DNA from: Ardenticatenaceae bacterium
GTDB taxonomy: Bacteria > Chloroflexota > Anaerolineae > Promineifilales > Promineifilaceae
Direction of reading: 5' to 3'
DNA length: 64,000 bases
Assembly (NCBI GenBank): GCA_020634565.1
Contig: JACKBN010000001.1
Coordinates: forward strand, 744,001 to 808,000
In this document: positions 40,781 to 49,290 of the stretch, piece after piece
Position numbering within the stretch: the first letter of the stretch is position 1
How the letters are laid out: the number at the start of each line of letters is the position of its first letter
The notes under the pieces: model-generated
Told to the model about the DNA's origin: nothing
Database searches by the model: none
Seen by the model: only the letters and a program-made list of their open reading frames with translations
Made by a program: the position numbers and the translations under genes

Positions 40781-41501
40781 GAATAGGCGTCGGCGTGACC
40801 AACACATACCCCTTCGGAATAACTTGCTCATAAGGCTCTACCGTCGGGGGAATATCCTCTGTAAAAATCACTGATTCAAATCCCAGCCCTTGCATAAACG
40901 TCAGCATAAACTGCTGAGCATTGTAATCGGCAATCTCCAGCAATTCCGTAGCCATCGCTTCTTCACGCAGGGCGGCTTCCGCTTCCTGACGCACCAAGGT
41001 CTCTAACTGTGGATCTACACTGGCAAACAGGCCAGTGTCTCGGTCGAGCACGCGAGAGGTGTTCGTATCCAGTAGAGGCAAATCCTCAAAAATGGTGGCT
41101 GGAGGCAAATGCACCATCACCGTTGTCGGATCAACCACCTGAATGTCAGCGGGGGTCATGTTTTCAAAATCGACACCAGCCACAGCCAGACCATGCGCTT
41201 CAAAAATGAGCGTTTCGCCCATCATGCCCCAGAGCACATCATTGTTACGCTCGGCTATCACATTTTTCTCCAGCTCCATTGAAGCCGTTTCTAGCCGTGC
41301 CAAATCATTAATCTGGCGCACAATGGTCGTGGAGCTAGGCATAACGACTGGCGTGGCCGGGATAACCAACTGCTGCACAAAGTCAGCAATGGGCTGCGCT
41401 ACGGTTTCTGCCTTGTTGATGGTAGCCACAAACGTGTAGGCAGCGATTGCCCCCAACACAAAAAAGATTATTAAAAAAAGATAAGCTAATTTCTTCAGCA
41501 T
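40776..41501 (-). CDS. DUF4230 membrane-anchored protein
   Basis: This encodes 241 residues from the ATG at 41501. One N-terminal transmembrane helix (LAYLFLIIFFVLGAIAAYTFVA) precedes an extracytoplasmic DUF4230 domain (about residues 60-220) with the recognisable VVDPTTVMVHLPPATIF and LEIADYNAQQFMLTFMQGLGFESV. The function of this family is unknown. The C-terminus ends VTPTPIP, and its last codon and stop lie in a repeat element. No operon partner. Confidence 0.78.
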   Translation of the reverse strand: MLKKLAYLFLIIFFVLGAIAAYTFVATINKAETVAQPIADFVQQLVIPATPVVMPSSTTIVRQINDLARLETASMELEKNVIAERNNDVLWGMMGETLIFEAHGLAVAGVDFENMTPADIQVVDPTTVMVHLPPATIFEDLPLLDTNTSRVLDRDTGLFASVDPQLETLVRQEAEAALREEAMATELLEIADYNAQQFMLTFMQGLGFESVIFTEDIPPTVEPYEQVIPKGYVLVTPTPIP

Positions 41502-41830
41502 GCTTATTCTACTCCTGCAATATTGCGATTCTGCGGTCAATTTTGCGTTTATTGCACATCTTCAGGTAAACGTTTTCCAGTCAAAACAGCCCGGTTCTCG
41601 TTTTTACAGACACTAAATTCGAATGGTTGTCACCTGTAAATTCACTATTTTTTAGGCCAACCCGGCCTATTTGACCCAGGTTTTCGTAGAGAAGTGTGGT
41701 GTGAATCAGTAATAAAAACGTTAGAACGGCCGTATTCGTTGCAAAACATGGTACCTTTGACTAAATTGCCAACCAGGCAAAAACACCTGCGTGCTTGACT
41801 TCCCCTGCCCCTTTCTCCACAATTCTCCCC
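41502..41830. other. divergent intergenic region, no gene
   Basis: The region lies between the divergent DUF4230 and DUF503 genes. It contains a small inverted repeat TAGGCC (41653-41658)/GGCCTA (41664-41669), another TTGCC/GGCAA pair near 41765, and one ACGGCCGT palindrome. No coding frame or RNA gene is recognisable; it presumably holds the two promoters. Confidence 0.4.
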
Positions 41831-42118
41831 ATGATTATAGCGAGTTGCCTGCTTACCCTGGAATTAACCGATGTCTTCTCATTAAAAGAAAAACGCAGCA
41901 TTGTCAAATCCGTTTTGAACCGGCTGCCGCAAAAATTCAACGTGGCGGTGGCTGAAGTAGACCAGCAAGATGTGTGGGGAACGGCCGTTATCGCTCTGGT
42001 CACGGTAGGTAATGACGGAGCCCGCCTGCACAGTCAGCTACAAAAAGCGGTCTCCTGGCTAGAAAACCACCGCCCAGACGTGCCTGTCGCCGATTACGAG
42101 ATTGAGATTTTGGCTTGA
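41831..42118 (+). CDS. DUF503 (YlxP-like) protein
   Basis: This encodes 95 residues from the ATG at 41831. The full DUF503 domain reads MIIASCLLTLELTDVFSLKEKRSIVKSVLNRLPQKFNVAVAEVDQQDVWGTAVIALVTVGNDG. It is a ferredoxin-like fold usually encoded near translation genes (ylxP beside rbfA and infB in Firmicutes). Here it is alone, followed by a GATTGGACC repeat element. Its biochemical role is not established. Confidence 0.88.
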   Translation: MIIASCLLTLELTDVFSLKEKRSIVKSVLNRLPQKFNVAVAEVDQQDVWGTAVIALVTVGNDGARLHSQLQKAVSWLENHRPDVPVADYEIEILA

Positions 42119-42129
42119 CGAACGAACGT

Positions 42130-42190
42130 AGATTGGACCAATTTCGGCTGAAAATCATCCGTCGTAAAAGTCAGCAAATTGGTCCAATCT
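42130..42190. repeat. inverted-repeat element, GATTGGACCAATTT family, copy 3
   Basis: Perfect 14-bp arms GATTGGACCAATTT (from 42131) and AAATTGGTCCAATC (to 42189) enclose a loop with a CGGCTG.../...GTCAGC inner pairing. It lies between the DUF503 gene and the start of the envelope operon. Confidence 0.75.
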
Positions 42191-42261
42191 TTAGATGAGC
42201 ACCCAATAACCGCACAGCAACCGTCGTGTGAACAACTGCTCCGTTCGGTATAATCAGCCGC

Positions 42262-44751
42262 ATGGAACAATTGACAGCGTTAAAACGTATACAAACTATG
42301 GTTAAACTAAACGCCTCAAAAATCCGGTTTCTTTTCCTTTTTTCCCTCTTTTTTGCCCTCTTCGGGATTTTAGCTGCGCCCGCCGCTGCACAGGACGAGG
42401 AAAATGGCATCACCCTCGACGTTACCGTGGGCTTTGACAGCTACTTCAAAAGCGAATATTGGATTCCGGTGCAGGTGATGGCCGCCAACAACGGCCCGGC
42501 TGTGGAAGGCTACATACAAATTCGTGTACCGCAGGGTGGTGGACTGGAAGCCTCTGTCTATCGCACGCCGCTCAGCCTGCCTACCCAATCCAACAAGCGC
42601 GTTGTGCTTTACATAAAACTCACCACTGGCGCGGGAAATGTAGACGTGACGCTGCACCAAAACGATGGCACTTTGGTAGCCGAGGCCAGCAGCGGCAGCC
42701 TGAGCCGCATTGCGGCCAGCACCAACCTGCTCTACGGCGTCGTTAGCCCAGATGCGGCCGAATTTGCCTTTTTGGAGCGCATTCCGGGCAGCCGGGCCGA
42801 TGCGGCCGTGGCGTTGCTGACGCTGGATGATTTGCCAGAAACGGCCGTTGCTTGGAGCGCCCTTGATGTTCTCATCCTCAACGATACCGATACCAGCCAA
42901 TTCACCAGCCAGCAGCGCACCGCCATGGAAGTCTGGCTGAAGAACGGTGGCCAGCTCATTGTGACAGGCGGGGCAAATTGGCAGAAAACGGCCGCTTCCC
43001 TCACCGATCTGCTGCCCGTCACCGTAGACGGCAGCCAATCTGTAGACGATCTGCCAGGGCTGCGGGAACGCATTGGCATTGAGTTTCGCGATCCCGGCCC
43101 GTACGTGGTGGCCACCAGCAGCCTGCGCAGCGGCGAACTAATCTTCCGTCAGGATGAGCTGCCTTTGCTGGCCCGCCAATCCTTTGGGCGCGGCTCCGTC
43201 TACTTTTTGGCGCTCGACCCCCGTCTGGCCCCCCTGCTCGATTGGGACGGCAGCGAAGCCATTTGGGCCGCCATTGCCAGCCGCGTACCCAACGTCTCTA
43301 GCTGGGGGCTGGGGCCTCAAAACAGCTATGCCGCCACCGAAGCGATTACCAGTTTGCCCAGCCTGACGCTGCCCGGCATTTTGCAGCTCATCGGCTTTTT
43401 GCTGGTTTACACCATTGTTGTTGGCCCGCTCAACTATTGGATTCTGAAGCGGCGCAAGCAGTTAGAACGCGCCTGGGTCACCATTCCGGCGCTGGTGCTG
43501 ATTTTTAGCGCCGTCACCTATTTCACGGGCTTTCAGCTGCGCGGCAATGACACCATCATCAACCAGATTTCCGTAGCGTACAGCCAGACAGACAGCGAAC
43601 AGGCGGATGTATACAGCCTACTCGGTCTTTATTCGCCCCAGCGCAAAACGTATGATCTGGCGCTGCCGCCAAACGCGCTGGCACGGCCGTATTCGCAAGA
43701 TTTTGGCGCGCCGTTTAATACCGATAATGCAGACATTGGCTCCATCACCTACGGGAATGAAGTGATTATCTCCGATGTGCGGGTGGATATTGGTGAAGTG
43801 TCCATCTTTCTGGCCGAAAGCGCGGTGCCAGCCATCGATTTGACTGGTTCGGCCACGCTCACCATCGAAGGCAACAACCTGATTTTGGCGCTGGATGTGC
43901 TCAACAACAGCGATGTGACGCTGGAAACTGCCTCTATTCTGGTGGGCAACCGGGCGTTGTCGGTCGGAACTATTGACCCCAATGAGCGCACCACCGTTTC
44001 ATTGCCGATGGGCACAGCCACTGGCTCATCTTCCCCCACAAGCGTCTTTAGCAGCGGATACGGCTACAACACACCCCTTTCCGCCAATGCCGAAACAATT
44101 CTGGGCTCTTACAATTTTTACGATGACCGAGAACTGTATCCCCGCTGGCAGCTGCTGCAATCGTTGGAAAGCAGCAATTTTGGGGGAACCAGCACGTTTG
44201 AAATTCCGGCGGAAACGGCCGTACTCATTGCCTGGTCCAACGTGCCCCAAATGGACGCCACTCTGGTTGATGACGAATACAACACCGAAAGCACCACGCT
44301 TTACCTGATTGAAATTCCACTACAGCAAAATTTGGTAAGCGGCCGTAACATCACCATTCCCATCACCCTTCTTAATTGGGAACCGTTGGGCAACAACAGC
44401 GTTTACAATCCCACCATTCAAGATTTGTATCTCAACGGCGGCTGGGTGGAATTTTCCTACACGCCGTGGCCGGAACTGCAAGACATGACCGTCACCAAGC
44501 TGAGCTTCTCGCTCACGCAGCAATACGAGGACCCAACCCAGCTTCCGCCCGATATAAGCATTTGGGACTTTGAGCAGGATACCTGGCAGCCATTAAACGC
44601 GGTCATTTGGGGCACCAACCTCATTACGGAATTTCAACCCTATCTGGGTGAAAATAACGAGGTACGCTTGCGCCTGGAAGATACCAACAGCCAATTCGGC
44701 CTGGGCATCGGCGAAATCTACCCAGTTTTAACGGGTAATTTGGACGAGTAA
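42262..44751 (+). CDS. large membrane protein with GATase-like extracytoplasmic domain, first gene of envelope operon
   Basis: This encodes 829 residues. A signal-like hydrophobic segment (about 22-44, ending AAPAAAQDEE) is followed by an extracytoplasmic beta-rich domain and a class I glutamine-amidotransferase-like fold (LDVLILNDTDTSQFTSQQRTAMEVWLKNGGQLIVTGG, about 205-240). Two transmembrane helices follow (about 370-395 and 408-425: LPGILQLIGFLLVYTIVVGPLNYWIL; TIPALVLIFSAVTYFTG), then a long C-terminal extracytoplasmic part. It is 5 nt ahead of the ABC ATPase gene. TATAAT at 42249-42254 is only 8 nt before the ATG, so a leaderless transcript or a later start (42298) is possible. Confidence 0.7.
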   Translation: MEQLTALKRIQTMVKLNASKIRFLFLFSLFFALFGILAAPAAAQDEENGITLDVTVGFDSYFKSEYWIPVQVMAANNGPAVEGYIQIRVPQGGGLEASVYRTPLSLPTQSNKRVVLYIKLTTGAGNVDVTLHQNDGTLVAEASSGSLSRIAASTNLLYGVVSPDAAEFAFLERIPGSRADAAVALLTLDDLPETAVAWSALDVLILNDTDTSQFTSQQRTAMEVWLKNGGQLIVTGGANWQKTAASLTDLLPVTVDGSQSVDDLPGLRERIGIEFRDPGPYVVATSSLRSGELIFRQDELPLLARQSFGRGSVYFLALDPRLAPLLDWDGSEAIWAAIASRVPNVSSWGLGPQNSYAATEAITSLPSLTLPGILQLIGFLLVYTIVVGPLNYWILKRRKQLERAWVTIPALVLIFSAVTYFTGFQLRGNDTIINQISVAYSQTDSEQADVYSLLGLYSPQRKTYDLALPPNALARPYSQDFGAPFNTDNADIGSITYGNEVIISDVRVDIGEVSIFLAESAVPAIDLTGSATLTIEGNNLILALDVLNNSDVTLETASILVGNRALSVGTIDPNERTTVSLPMGTATGSSSPTSVFSSGYGYNTPLSANAETILGSYNFYDDRELYPRWQLLQSLESSNFGGTSTFEIPAETAVLIAWSNVPQMDATLVDDEYNTESTTLYLIEIPLQQNLVSGRNITIPITLLNWEPLGNNSVYNPTIQDLYLNGGWVEFSYTPWPELQDMTVTKLSFSLTQQYEDPTQLPPDISIWDFEQDTWQPLNAVIWGTNLITEFQPYLGENNEVRLRLEDTNSQFGLGIGEIYPVLTGNLDE

Positions 44752-44756
44752 TATTT

Positions 44757-45710
44757 ATGTCAACTATCATCGAAATTCAAGGACTCACCAAAAAATACGG
44801 CGACCTGACTGCCCTCAACGACCTGACCCTCAACATCGAAGAAGGCGAAGTGTTTGGCTTTATTGGTCCCAACGGCGCAGGCAAAACCACTACCATGCGC
44901 ATCCTCACCACGCTGCTTAAGCCTACGAGCGGCAAAGCGTGGGTCGCAGGCGAATCGGTCATCGACAATCCACGGGCAGTGCGGCGCCACATTGGCTACA
45001 TGCCCGACTTTTTCGGCGTGTACGACGACATGAAGGTATGGGAATACCTGGATTTCTTCGCTGCCTGCTACGACATTCCGCAGGCAACCCGCCTGGGCAT
45101 GGTCGATGATTTGCTGGCGCTGGTCGATTTGGGCCACAAAAAGGATGCCTTCGTCGATAGTCTAAGCCGCGGCATGAAGCAGCGGCTTTGCCTGGCGCGC
45201 ACGCTGGCCCACGACCCGCAGGTGCTCATTTTGGATGAGCCAGCCAGCGGCCTGGATCCTCGCGCCCGTATTGAAATTCGCGAACTGCTGCGTGAGCTAA
45301 AGTCGATGGGCAAGACGATTTTCTTCTCGTCACACATTTTGTCTGAGGTGGCGGATATTTGCACCAGCATTGCCATTTTGGAAGCGGGCGGGCTGGTAGC
45401 CTACGGCGACATGGCCGAGATGAAGCGCCAGCTGCGGGCGCACCGACTCATCCAATTGCGCGCATTGGGCGATTTAACGCCCATTCAGGAATTTTTGCTG
45501 CGCCACGAAGCGGTGGAAAGCATCATCACCGCCGAAGAGGCTGACATTCCCTCTGATTCGCTGCGCTTTGACTTCACGGGCGGCGACGAGGCATTAAGCC
45601 AGCTTTTGGCCAGCCTGATAGGCAACCAGTTTCAGGTCGTCGCCTTTCAGGAAGAGACGGGCGATCTGGAAGACGTCTTTTTGCAGGTAACGAAGGGCAT
45701 TGTGAATTGA
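44757..45710 (+). CDS. ABC transporter ATP-binding protein
   Basis: This encodes a 317-residue ABC ATPase of the ABC-2/DRA type. Walker A is FIGPNGAGKTTTMRIL (about residues 37-52), the signature is DSLSRGMKQRLCLARTLAHDP, and Walker B is VLILDEPASGLDP (about 160-172), with the switch His in FFSSHIL. A C-terminal accessory domain of about 90 residues follows. It powers the two permeases encoded directly downstream. The spacing (5 nt upstream, 1 nt downstream) indicates one transcript. The substrate is unknown; the operon points to envelope assembly or export. Confidence 0.93.
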   Translation: MSTIIEIQGLTKKYGDLTALNDLTLNIEEGEVFGFIGPNGAGKTTTMRILTTLLKPTSGKAWVAGESVIDNPRAVRRHIGYMPDFFGVYDDMKVWEYLDFFAACYDIPQATRLGMVDDLLALVDLGHKKDAFVDSLSRGMKQRLCLARTLAHDPQVLILDEPASGLDPRARIEIRELLRELKSMGKTIFFSSHILSEVADICTSIAILEAGGLVAYGDMAEMKRQLRAHRLIQLRALGDLTPIQEFLLRHEAVESIITAEEADIPSDSLRFDFTGGDEALSQLLASLIGNQFQVVAFQEETGDLEDVFLQVTKGIVN

Positions 45711-45711
45711 G

Positions 45712-46533
45712 GTGAGGGTTTCAGCGCGGCTGCAAGCGGGTTGGCACTGGTTCCGTTCGCTGAACGAGAACCCAATTTACCTGCGAGAAAAAGGCAGCTG
45801 GGGAAATCCAAATCCGTTTTACGAGACGCTGCGCCGCTATTCGCCATTTGTGGTGATGGGGGCTATTGTGCTGGGGCTTTGTGCGGGCACAAACCCGGCG
45901 CTGCTGGGCGCAACCGAAGACGATGAGCTGTTTGCGTTTATTTGCGTGCTCTGTTTGCCCGGCGCGCTGCTGTCGATGTTAACAATTTATGGCTCGTTTA
46001 TGGCTCCGGCGCTAACGGCACCAACCATTAGCATGGAAGTGGACCGGGGCACCTGGGACATTTTGCGCCTGACGCCGCATTCCACGGCTGGCATTTTGCT
46101 GGCGAAGCTGTTTGGCGGGCTAGCCCGGCTGCGCATCTGGAAAGTGATGCTGGCGCTGAGCGGATTCCAGGCACTGATGATGGTGTGTGTGCTCACTTTT
46201 ACGGCAGGGACAACGGCCGTTTCTGGTCTGCTCATCGGGTTAGGGGCACTAATACGGCCGTGGGTAGAAGTATTATTTGCCGCCTTCATCGGTATGTACA
46301 TCTCTACCTGGGTCAAGTCGGCCCGAATGGCGCTGGCGGGCAGCTATGTCAGCGTGGTGCTGCTGAAGGTTTTTAGCAACAGCGCCATCTGGCTGGGCAT
46401 CTGGAGTTTGCTGGGCGCGGATGATGGCAGCGTGTTAACCGGCAGCATTTTGTCACCAGCGATTGTGTATGGAACGGCCGTCCTGCTCCTCTGGTGGGGC
46501 ATTGTGCGGCAGGCTAGGAAATTAAGTAATTGA
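45712..46533 (+). CDS. ABC transporter permease subunit
   Basis: This encodes 273 residues with six predicted transmembrane helices (about 47-64, 76-98, 140-165, 170-190, 200-222 and 235-262). The first 45 residues are cytosolic, with LNENPIYLREKGSWGNPNPFYETLRRYSP. It resembles ABC-2 permeases linked with MoxR-type operons. The GTG start is 1 nt after the ATPase stop. Its last three codons and stop (Leu-Ser-Asn-TGA) lie in a GTAATTGAG repeat element, so the original C-terminus may have been altered. Confidence 0.75.
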   Translation: MRVSARLQAGWHWFRSLNENPIYLREKGSWGNPNPFYETLRRYSPFVVMGAIVLGLCAGTNPALLGATEDDELFAFICVLCLPGALLSMLTIYGSFMAPALTAPTISMEVDRGTWDILRLTPHSTAGILLAKLFGGLARLRIWKVMLALSGFQALMMVCVLTFTAGTTAVSGLLIGLGALIRPWVEVLFAAFIGMYISTWVKSARMALAGSYVSVVLLKVFSNSAIWLGIWSLLGADDGSVLTGSILSPAIVYGTAVLLLWWGIVRQARKLSN

Positions 46534-46567
46534 GTAATTAGAAAGCAATTACCCAATTACCCAATTA
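46521..46567. repeat. GTAATTGAG/CAATTACC inverted repeat at the permease 3' end
   Basis: AGTAATTGAGTAATT on the left is mirrored by CAATTACCCAATTACCC and AATTACAATT on the right. TGA at 46531-46533, inside the left arm, is the stop codon of the preceding permease gene. It lies in the middle of the ABC operon. Confidence 0.75.
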
Positions 46568-46587
46568 CAATTGAATTTTGAGGCATT

Positions 46588-47541
46588 ATGACCGAACTTG
46601 TACAAGAACCAGTCACCCAAAAGAAAAATTTCATTCAGCGGCTGCGGGAAAATCCCGTCACCGTCAAAGAGCTGCGCAGCCGGATGCGCGGGCGGCGCGC
46701 CTTTGTGGTGCTCACCGTGCATCTGCTGGTGATGAGCGGCTTCATCACCCTGGTTTATTCCGCTTTCGCCTCGGCGGCTAGCGGCCCCTATGGCCCTGAT
46801 TCGCGTGATGTGGGCAAGGTAATCTTCAGCTCGGTGCTGGGTTTGCAGGTGATGCTGGTTATCTTTGTGGGGCCTTCGTTTACGGCGGGCGCCATTAGCG
46901 GCGAGAAAGAGCGACAAACGTATGATTTGCTGCGCACAACGCTGCTCTCTGCTAAATCATTTGTGGCGGGCAAGCTACTATCGGCCCTGAGCTACGTGCT
47001 GCTGCTTATTTTTGTAGCCATTCCGCTGCAAAGCATCGCCTTTTTGATGGGCGGTGTGGCGGTCATCGAACTCATTATGTCCCAGGTGATTGTATTGGTG
47101 AGTGCGGTAACCTTTGCCTTGTGGGGACTGTACGCTTCCTCCCGAATGCGCACCACCCTGGCAGCCAGCGTCGTCACTTTTGCCGGGGCGTTGTTCATTA
47201 CCGTGGGCGTTCCCGTGATTGTGGGGCTGTTCAGCATGATTTTGAGTCCGTTTTTTGCCGGAGCGGCACTGCTTAGCTGGCAAGCCGAAGCAGCATTGAT
47301 GTACGCGCTCATTTTCCTGGCAACCACCAATCTACCGGCTACCTTAATTGTGAGCGATATTGTGCTGGTGGAAGAAGGCTCGCTCTGGTATTTCAACACC
47401 TCTGTCGGCGGCGCTTCGGGCGCCAGCCACTCGATCTGGCTCTTTTCACCCTGGCCGATCTTTTTAATTTTGTACATTTTGCTGTCGGTGCTTTTGTTCT
47501 ACGCGACCGTACGCCGCGTCCGCAAAATCGCCACACAATAA
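46588..47541 (+). CDS. ABC-2 type permease
   Basis: This encodes 317 residues. The N-terminus carries the NPVTVKELRSRMRGRRAFVVL motif typical of GldF/ABC-2 permeases of bacterial envelope operons. Six hydrophobic helices follow (about 35-60, 85-105, 130-155, 160-185, 195-225 and 290-310), with FVGPSFTAGAISGEKERQTYDLLRTTLLSA linking two of them. Together with the ATPase and the other permease it would form a complete exporter. A CCACAGAG hairpin separates it from the next gene. Confidence 0.85.
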   Translation: MTELVQEPVTQKKNFIQRLRENPVTVKELRSRMRGRRAFVVLTVHLLVMSGFITLVYSAFASAASGPYGPDSRDVGKVIFSSVLGLQVMLVIFVGPSFTAGAISGEKERQTYDLLRTTLLSAKSFVAGKLLSALSYVLLLIFVAIPLQSIAFLMGGVAVIELIMSQVIVLVSAVTFALWGLYASSRMRTTLAASVVTFAGALFITVGVPVIVGLFSMILSPFFAGAALLSWQAEAALMYALIFLATTNLPATLIVSDIVLVEEGSLWYFNTSVGGASGASHSIWLFSPWPIFLILYILLSVLLFYATVRRVRKIATQ

Positions 47542-47549
47542 GAAAATTG

Positions 47550-47599
47550 GCCACAGAGAGCACAGAGATTTTCTCTTTTTCCTCTGTGTCCTCTGTGGC
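47550..47599. repeat. short CCACAGAG-family hairpin in the envelope operon
   Basis: GCCACAGAGAGCACAGAG pairs with CTCTGTGTCCTCTGTGGC (16 of 18 positions) around a T-rich loop. It fills the gap before the gene at 47608, whose ATG follows after eight A-rich bases, without a Shine-Dalgarno sequence. Confidence 0.75.
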
Positions 47600-47607
47600 A
47601 AAAAAAC

Positions 47608-49239
47608 ATGAACGAACGATTTGAGGAATTGAAGCAGCAGTTGAGGCAGTGGAACGGCCGTCGTCGCACACGTGATGGCTTGCTTTGGCTGCCGCGTGGC
47701 CTGCTGCTGGGTCTGCTGCTGGGCGTGGTGGTCGCCACCATCGCTCGCTTCCGCCCGCTGCTGACAAACCGGGAAGTGGGTTTGGTAGCTGGTGGCTTGG
47801 GGCTGGTTGGCTTGCTCGGCGTCGTCATTTGGCTCATCAGCCAGCGGCGGGATTTGCTACAGCAGGCGCGCTTTGCCGACCGGCAATTTTTGCTCAAGGA
47901 GCGGGCCAGTACGGCCGTTGAAATTCAAACCAGCCAGCTAGAAGCCTCCCCCACTTTTGCCGATTTGCAACTGAACGATACGTTAACGGCCGTTCGCCGC
48001 GTAGATACCCAAACCATGCTGCCCTTCACCGTAAACCGGCAGGATTGGTTACTGATTTTGGTGGCGATTGTTTTGTTGGGAACGGCCGTATTCCTCCCCA
48101 ACGCCCAGGAAACCACCTTACTCAGAAGCCGTGCCGTCCAGGAAAGCATCGAGGAACAGGTTGAGGCACTGGAAGCGCTCGAAGAAGAGATTATCCAAAA
48201 CCCGGAACTGACCGATGAGCAGGAAGAAGAGCTGCTGGAACCGATTCAGAACGCGTTGGAAGGATTAGAGCAGGGTAATTTGAGCCAGGAAGAAGCGGTT
48301 GCCACACTCTCAGAGGCAGAAGCGGAGCTGCGCGAGCTGGCGGCCAACAATGATCAATCCAACTTGCAACAATCGCTGCAAGATGCAGGCCAGCCGCTGG
48401 CCGAAAACCAGAACAGCCAGTCGCTGGGGCAAAATTTGCAAAATGGCAATTTGTCCCAGGCGGGCGCGGCGGCAGCACAGTTAGCAGATTCCCTGCCCAC
48501 TTTGTCAGATGAAGAGTTGGCGGAATTGGCAGAAGATTTGATGGAAACGGCCGCTTCCCTCCAGGATGTCGATAGTGAATTAGCCAACGAACTCGCCGCC
48601 GCCGCCGAAGCGCTGCAAAATGGGGATGTCGCTGCCGCGCAGCAAGCGCTGCAGCAGGCCGCAGGCACCCTCCAGCAGCGCGCCCAGAGCAATGCCGCTG
48701 CCGGCCAGGCCAACGCCGCCGCCAACCAGCTTGGCGAAGGACGGCAGGAAGTTGCCCAAGCCGGTCAAGGCAACCAATCTGGCCAGGGCGAACAGGCCGA
48801 AGGCAATGGCCAGGGACAGGGGCAAGGTGAAGGTCAGGGACAAGGTTCCGGCCAAGGGCAAGGGCAGGGTTCTGGCGGAGGCAATGGTCAGGGACAAGGC
48901 GGCGGACAAGGCAGTGGCAGTGAGCAGGGCACAGGCCAGGGTGGCCCCGGACAAGGCGGAGGACATGCAGAAAATGTCTTCGCACCCGATTTAGTGGATT
49001 TGAGCGGCTTTGAAGGTGAAGACGTAGAGCTGCCCGCCGAATGTCTGGCCGATCCGGCCTCTTGCGGCGGCTTGCTCAGCGAAAACCCCACCGAGTTTGG
49101 CGACGAGCAAAGCATCGTGCCGTACGAGCAGGTATTTGGCGACTATCGTAACGCCGCCAACGAAGCCCTCGCCGATGACTACATTCCGCTCGGCCTCAAA
49201 GGCTACATTCGCGACTACTTCTCGTCCCTGGAACCGTAA
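47608..49239 (+). CDS. membrane protein with coiled-coil and Gly/Gln-rich region (DUF4175-like)
   Basis: This encodes 543 residues. Three transmembrane helices lie at about 27-48, 56-76 and 148-166. A long helical region rich in Glu, Ala, Gln and Leu (about 175-370) is likely coiled coil. A low-complexity stretch of Gly-Gln dipeptides (about 385-450) comes next, then an acidic C-terminal domain with two cysteines (ECLADPASCGG). The layout recalls DUF4175-type proteins found with MoxR and vWA genes. Function unknown; the GQ tract may be a flexible exported linker. Confidence 0.65.
   Translation: MNERFEELKQQLRQWNGRRRTRDGLLWLPRGLLLGLLLGVVVATIARFRPLLTNREVGLVAGGLGLVGLLGVVIWLISQRRDLLQQARFADRQFLLKERASTAVEIQTSQLEASPTFADLQLNDTLTAVRRVDTQTMLPFTVNRQDWLLILVAIVLLGTAVFLPNAQETTLLRSRAVQESIEEQVEALEALEEEIIQNPELTDEQEEELLEPIQNALEGLEQGNLSQEEAVATLSEAEAELRELAANNDQSNLQQSLQDAGQPLAENQNSQSLGQNLQNGNLSQAGAAAAQLADSLPTLSDEELAELAEDLMETAASLQDVDSELANELAAAAEALQNGDVAAAQQALQQAAGTLQQRAQSNAAAGQANAAANQLGEGRQEVAQAGQGNQSGQGEQAEGNGQGQGQGEGQGQGSGQGQGQGSGGGNGQGQGGGQGSGSEQGTGQGGPGQGGGHAENVFAPDLVDLSGFEGEDVELPAECLADPASCGGLLSENPTEFGDEQSIVPYEQVFGDYRNAANEALADDYIPLGLKGYIRDYFSSLEP
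48757..48966 (+). repeat. coding minisatellite of GGNCAG/GGNCAA units
   Basis: About thirty imperfect 6-nt units encode Gly-Gln (occasionally Gly-Ser or Gly-Glu) dipeptides in frame. Repeats of this kind change length readily by slippage, always in steps of two residues, without breaking the frame. Confidence 0.75.
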
Positions 49240-49242
49240 AAA

Positions 49243-49288
49243 TAGAGATTGGAGATTGGCAACCTGCGGTTGCGAGATTGGAGATTAA
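49243..49288 (+). repeat. left inverted repeat of the four-helix-bundle cassette
   Basis: GAGATTGGAGATTGG and a second GAGATTGGAGATT flank a short CAACCTGCGGTTG hairpin. The units are the reverse complement of the ATCTCCAATCTCC tract at 49777-49804. The second GGAG (49280-49283) also serves as the Shine-Dalgarno for the TTG start at 49291. Confidence 0.7.
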
Positions 49289-49290
49289 AA

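Noticed and set aside
49249..49290. Upstream TTG at 49249 as start of the four-helix-bundle gene
   Set aside because: The extra residues are a translation of repeat DNA, and the family normally begins close to GFDDLRV; TTG at 49291 has a GGAG at suitable distance.
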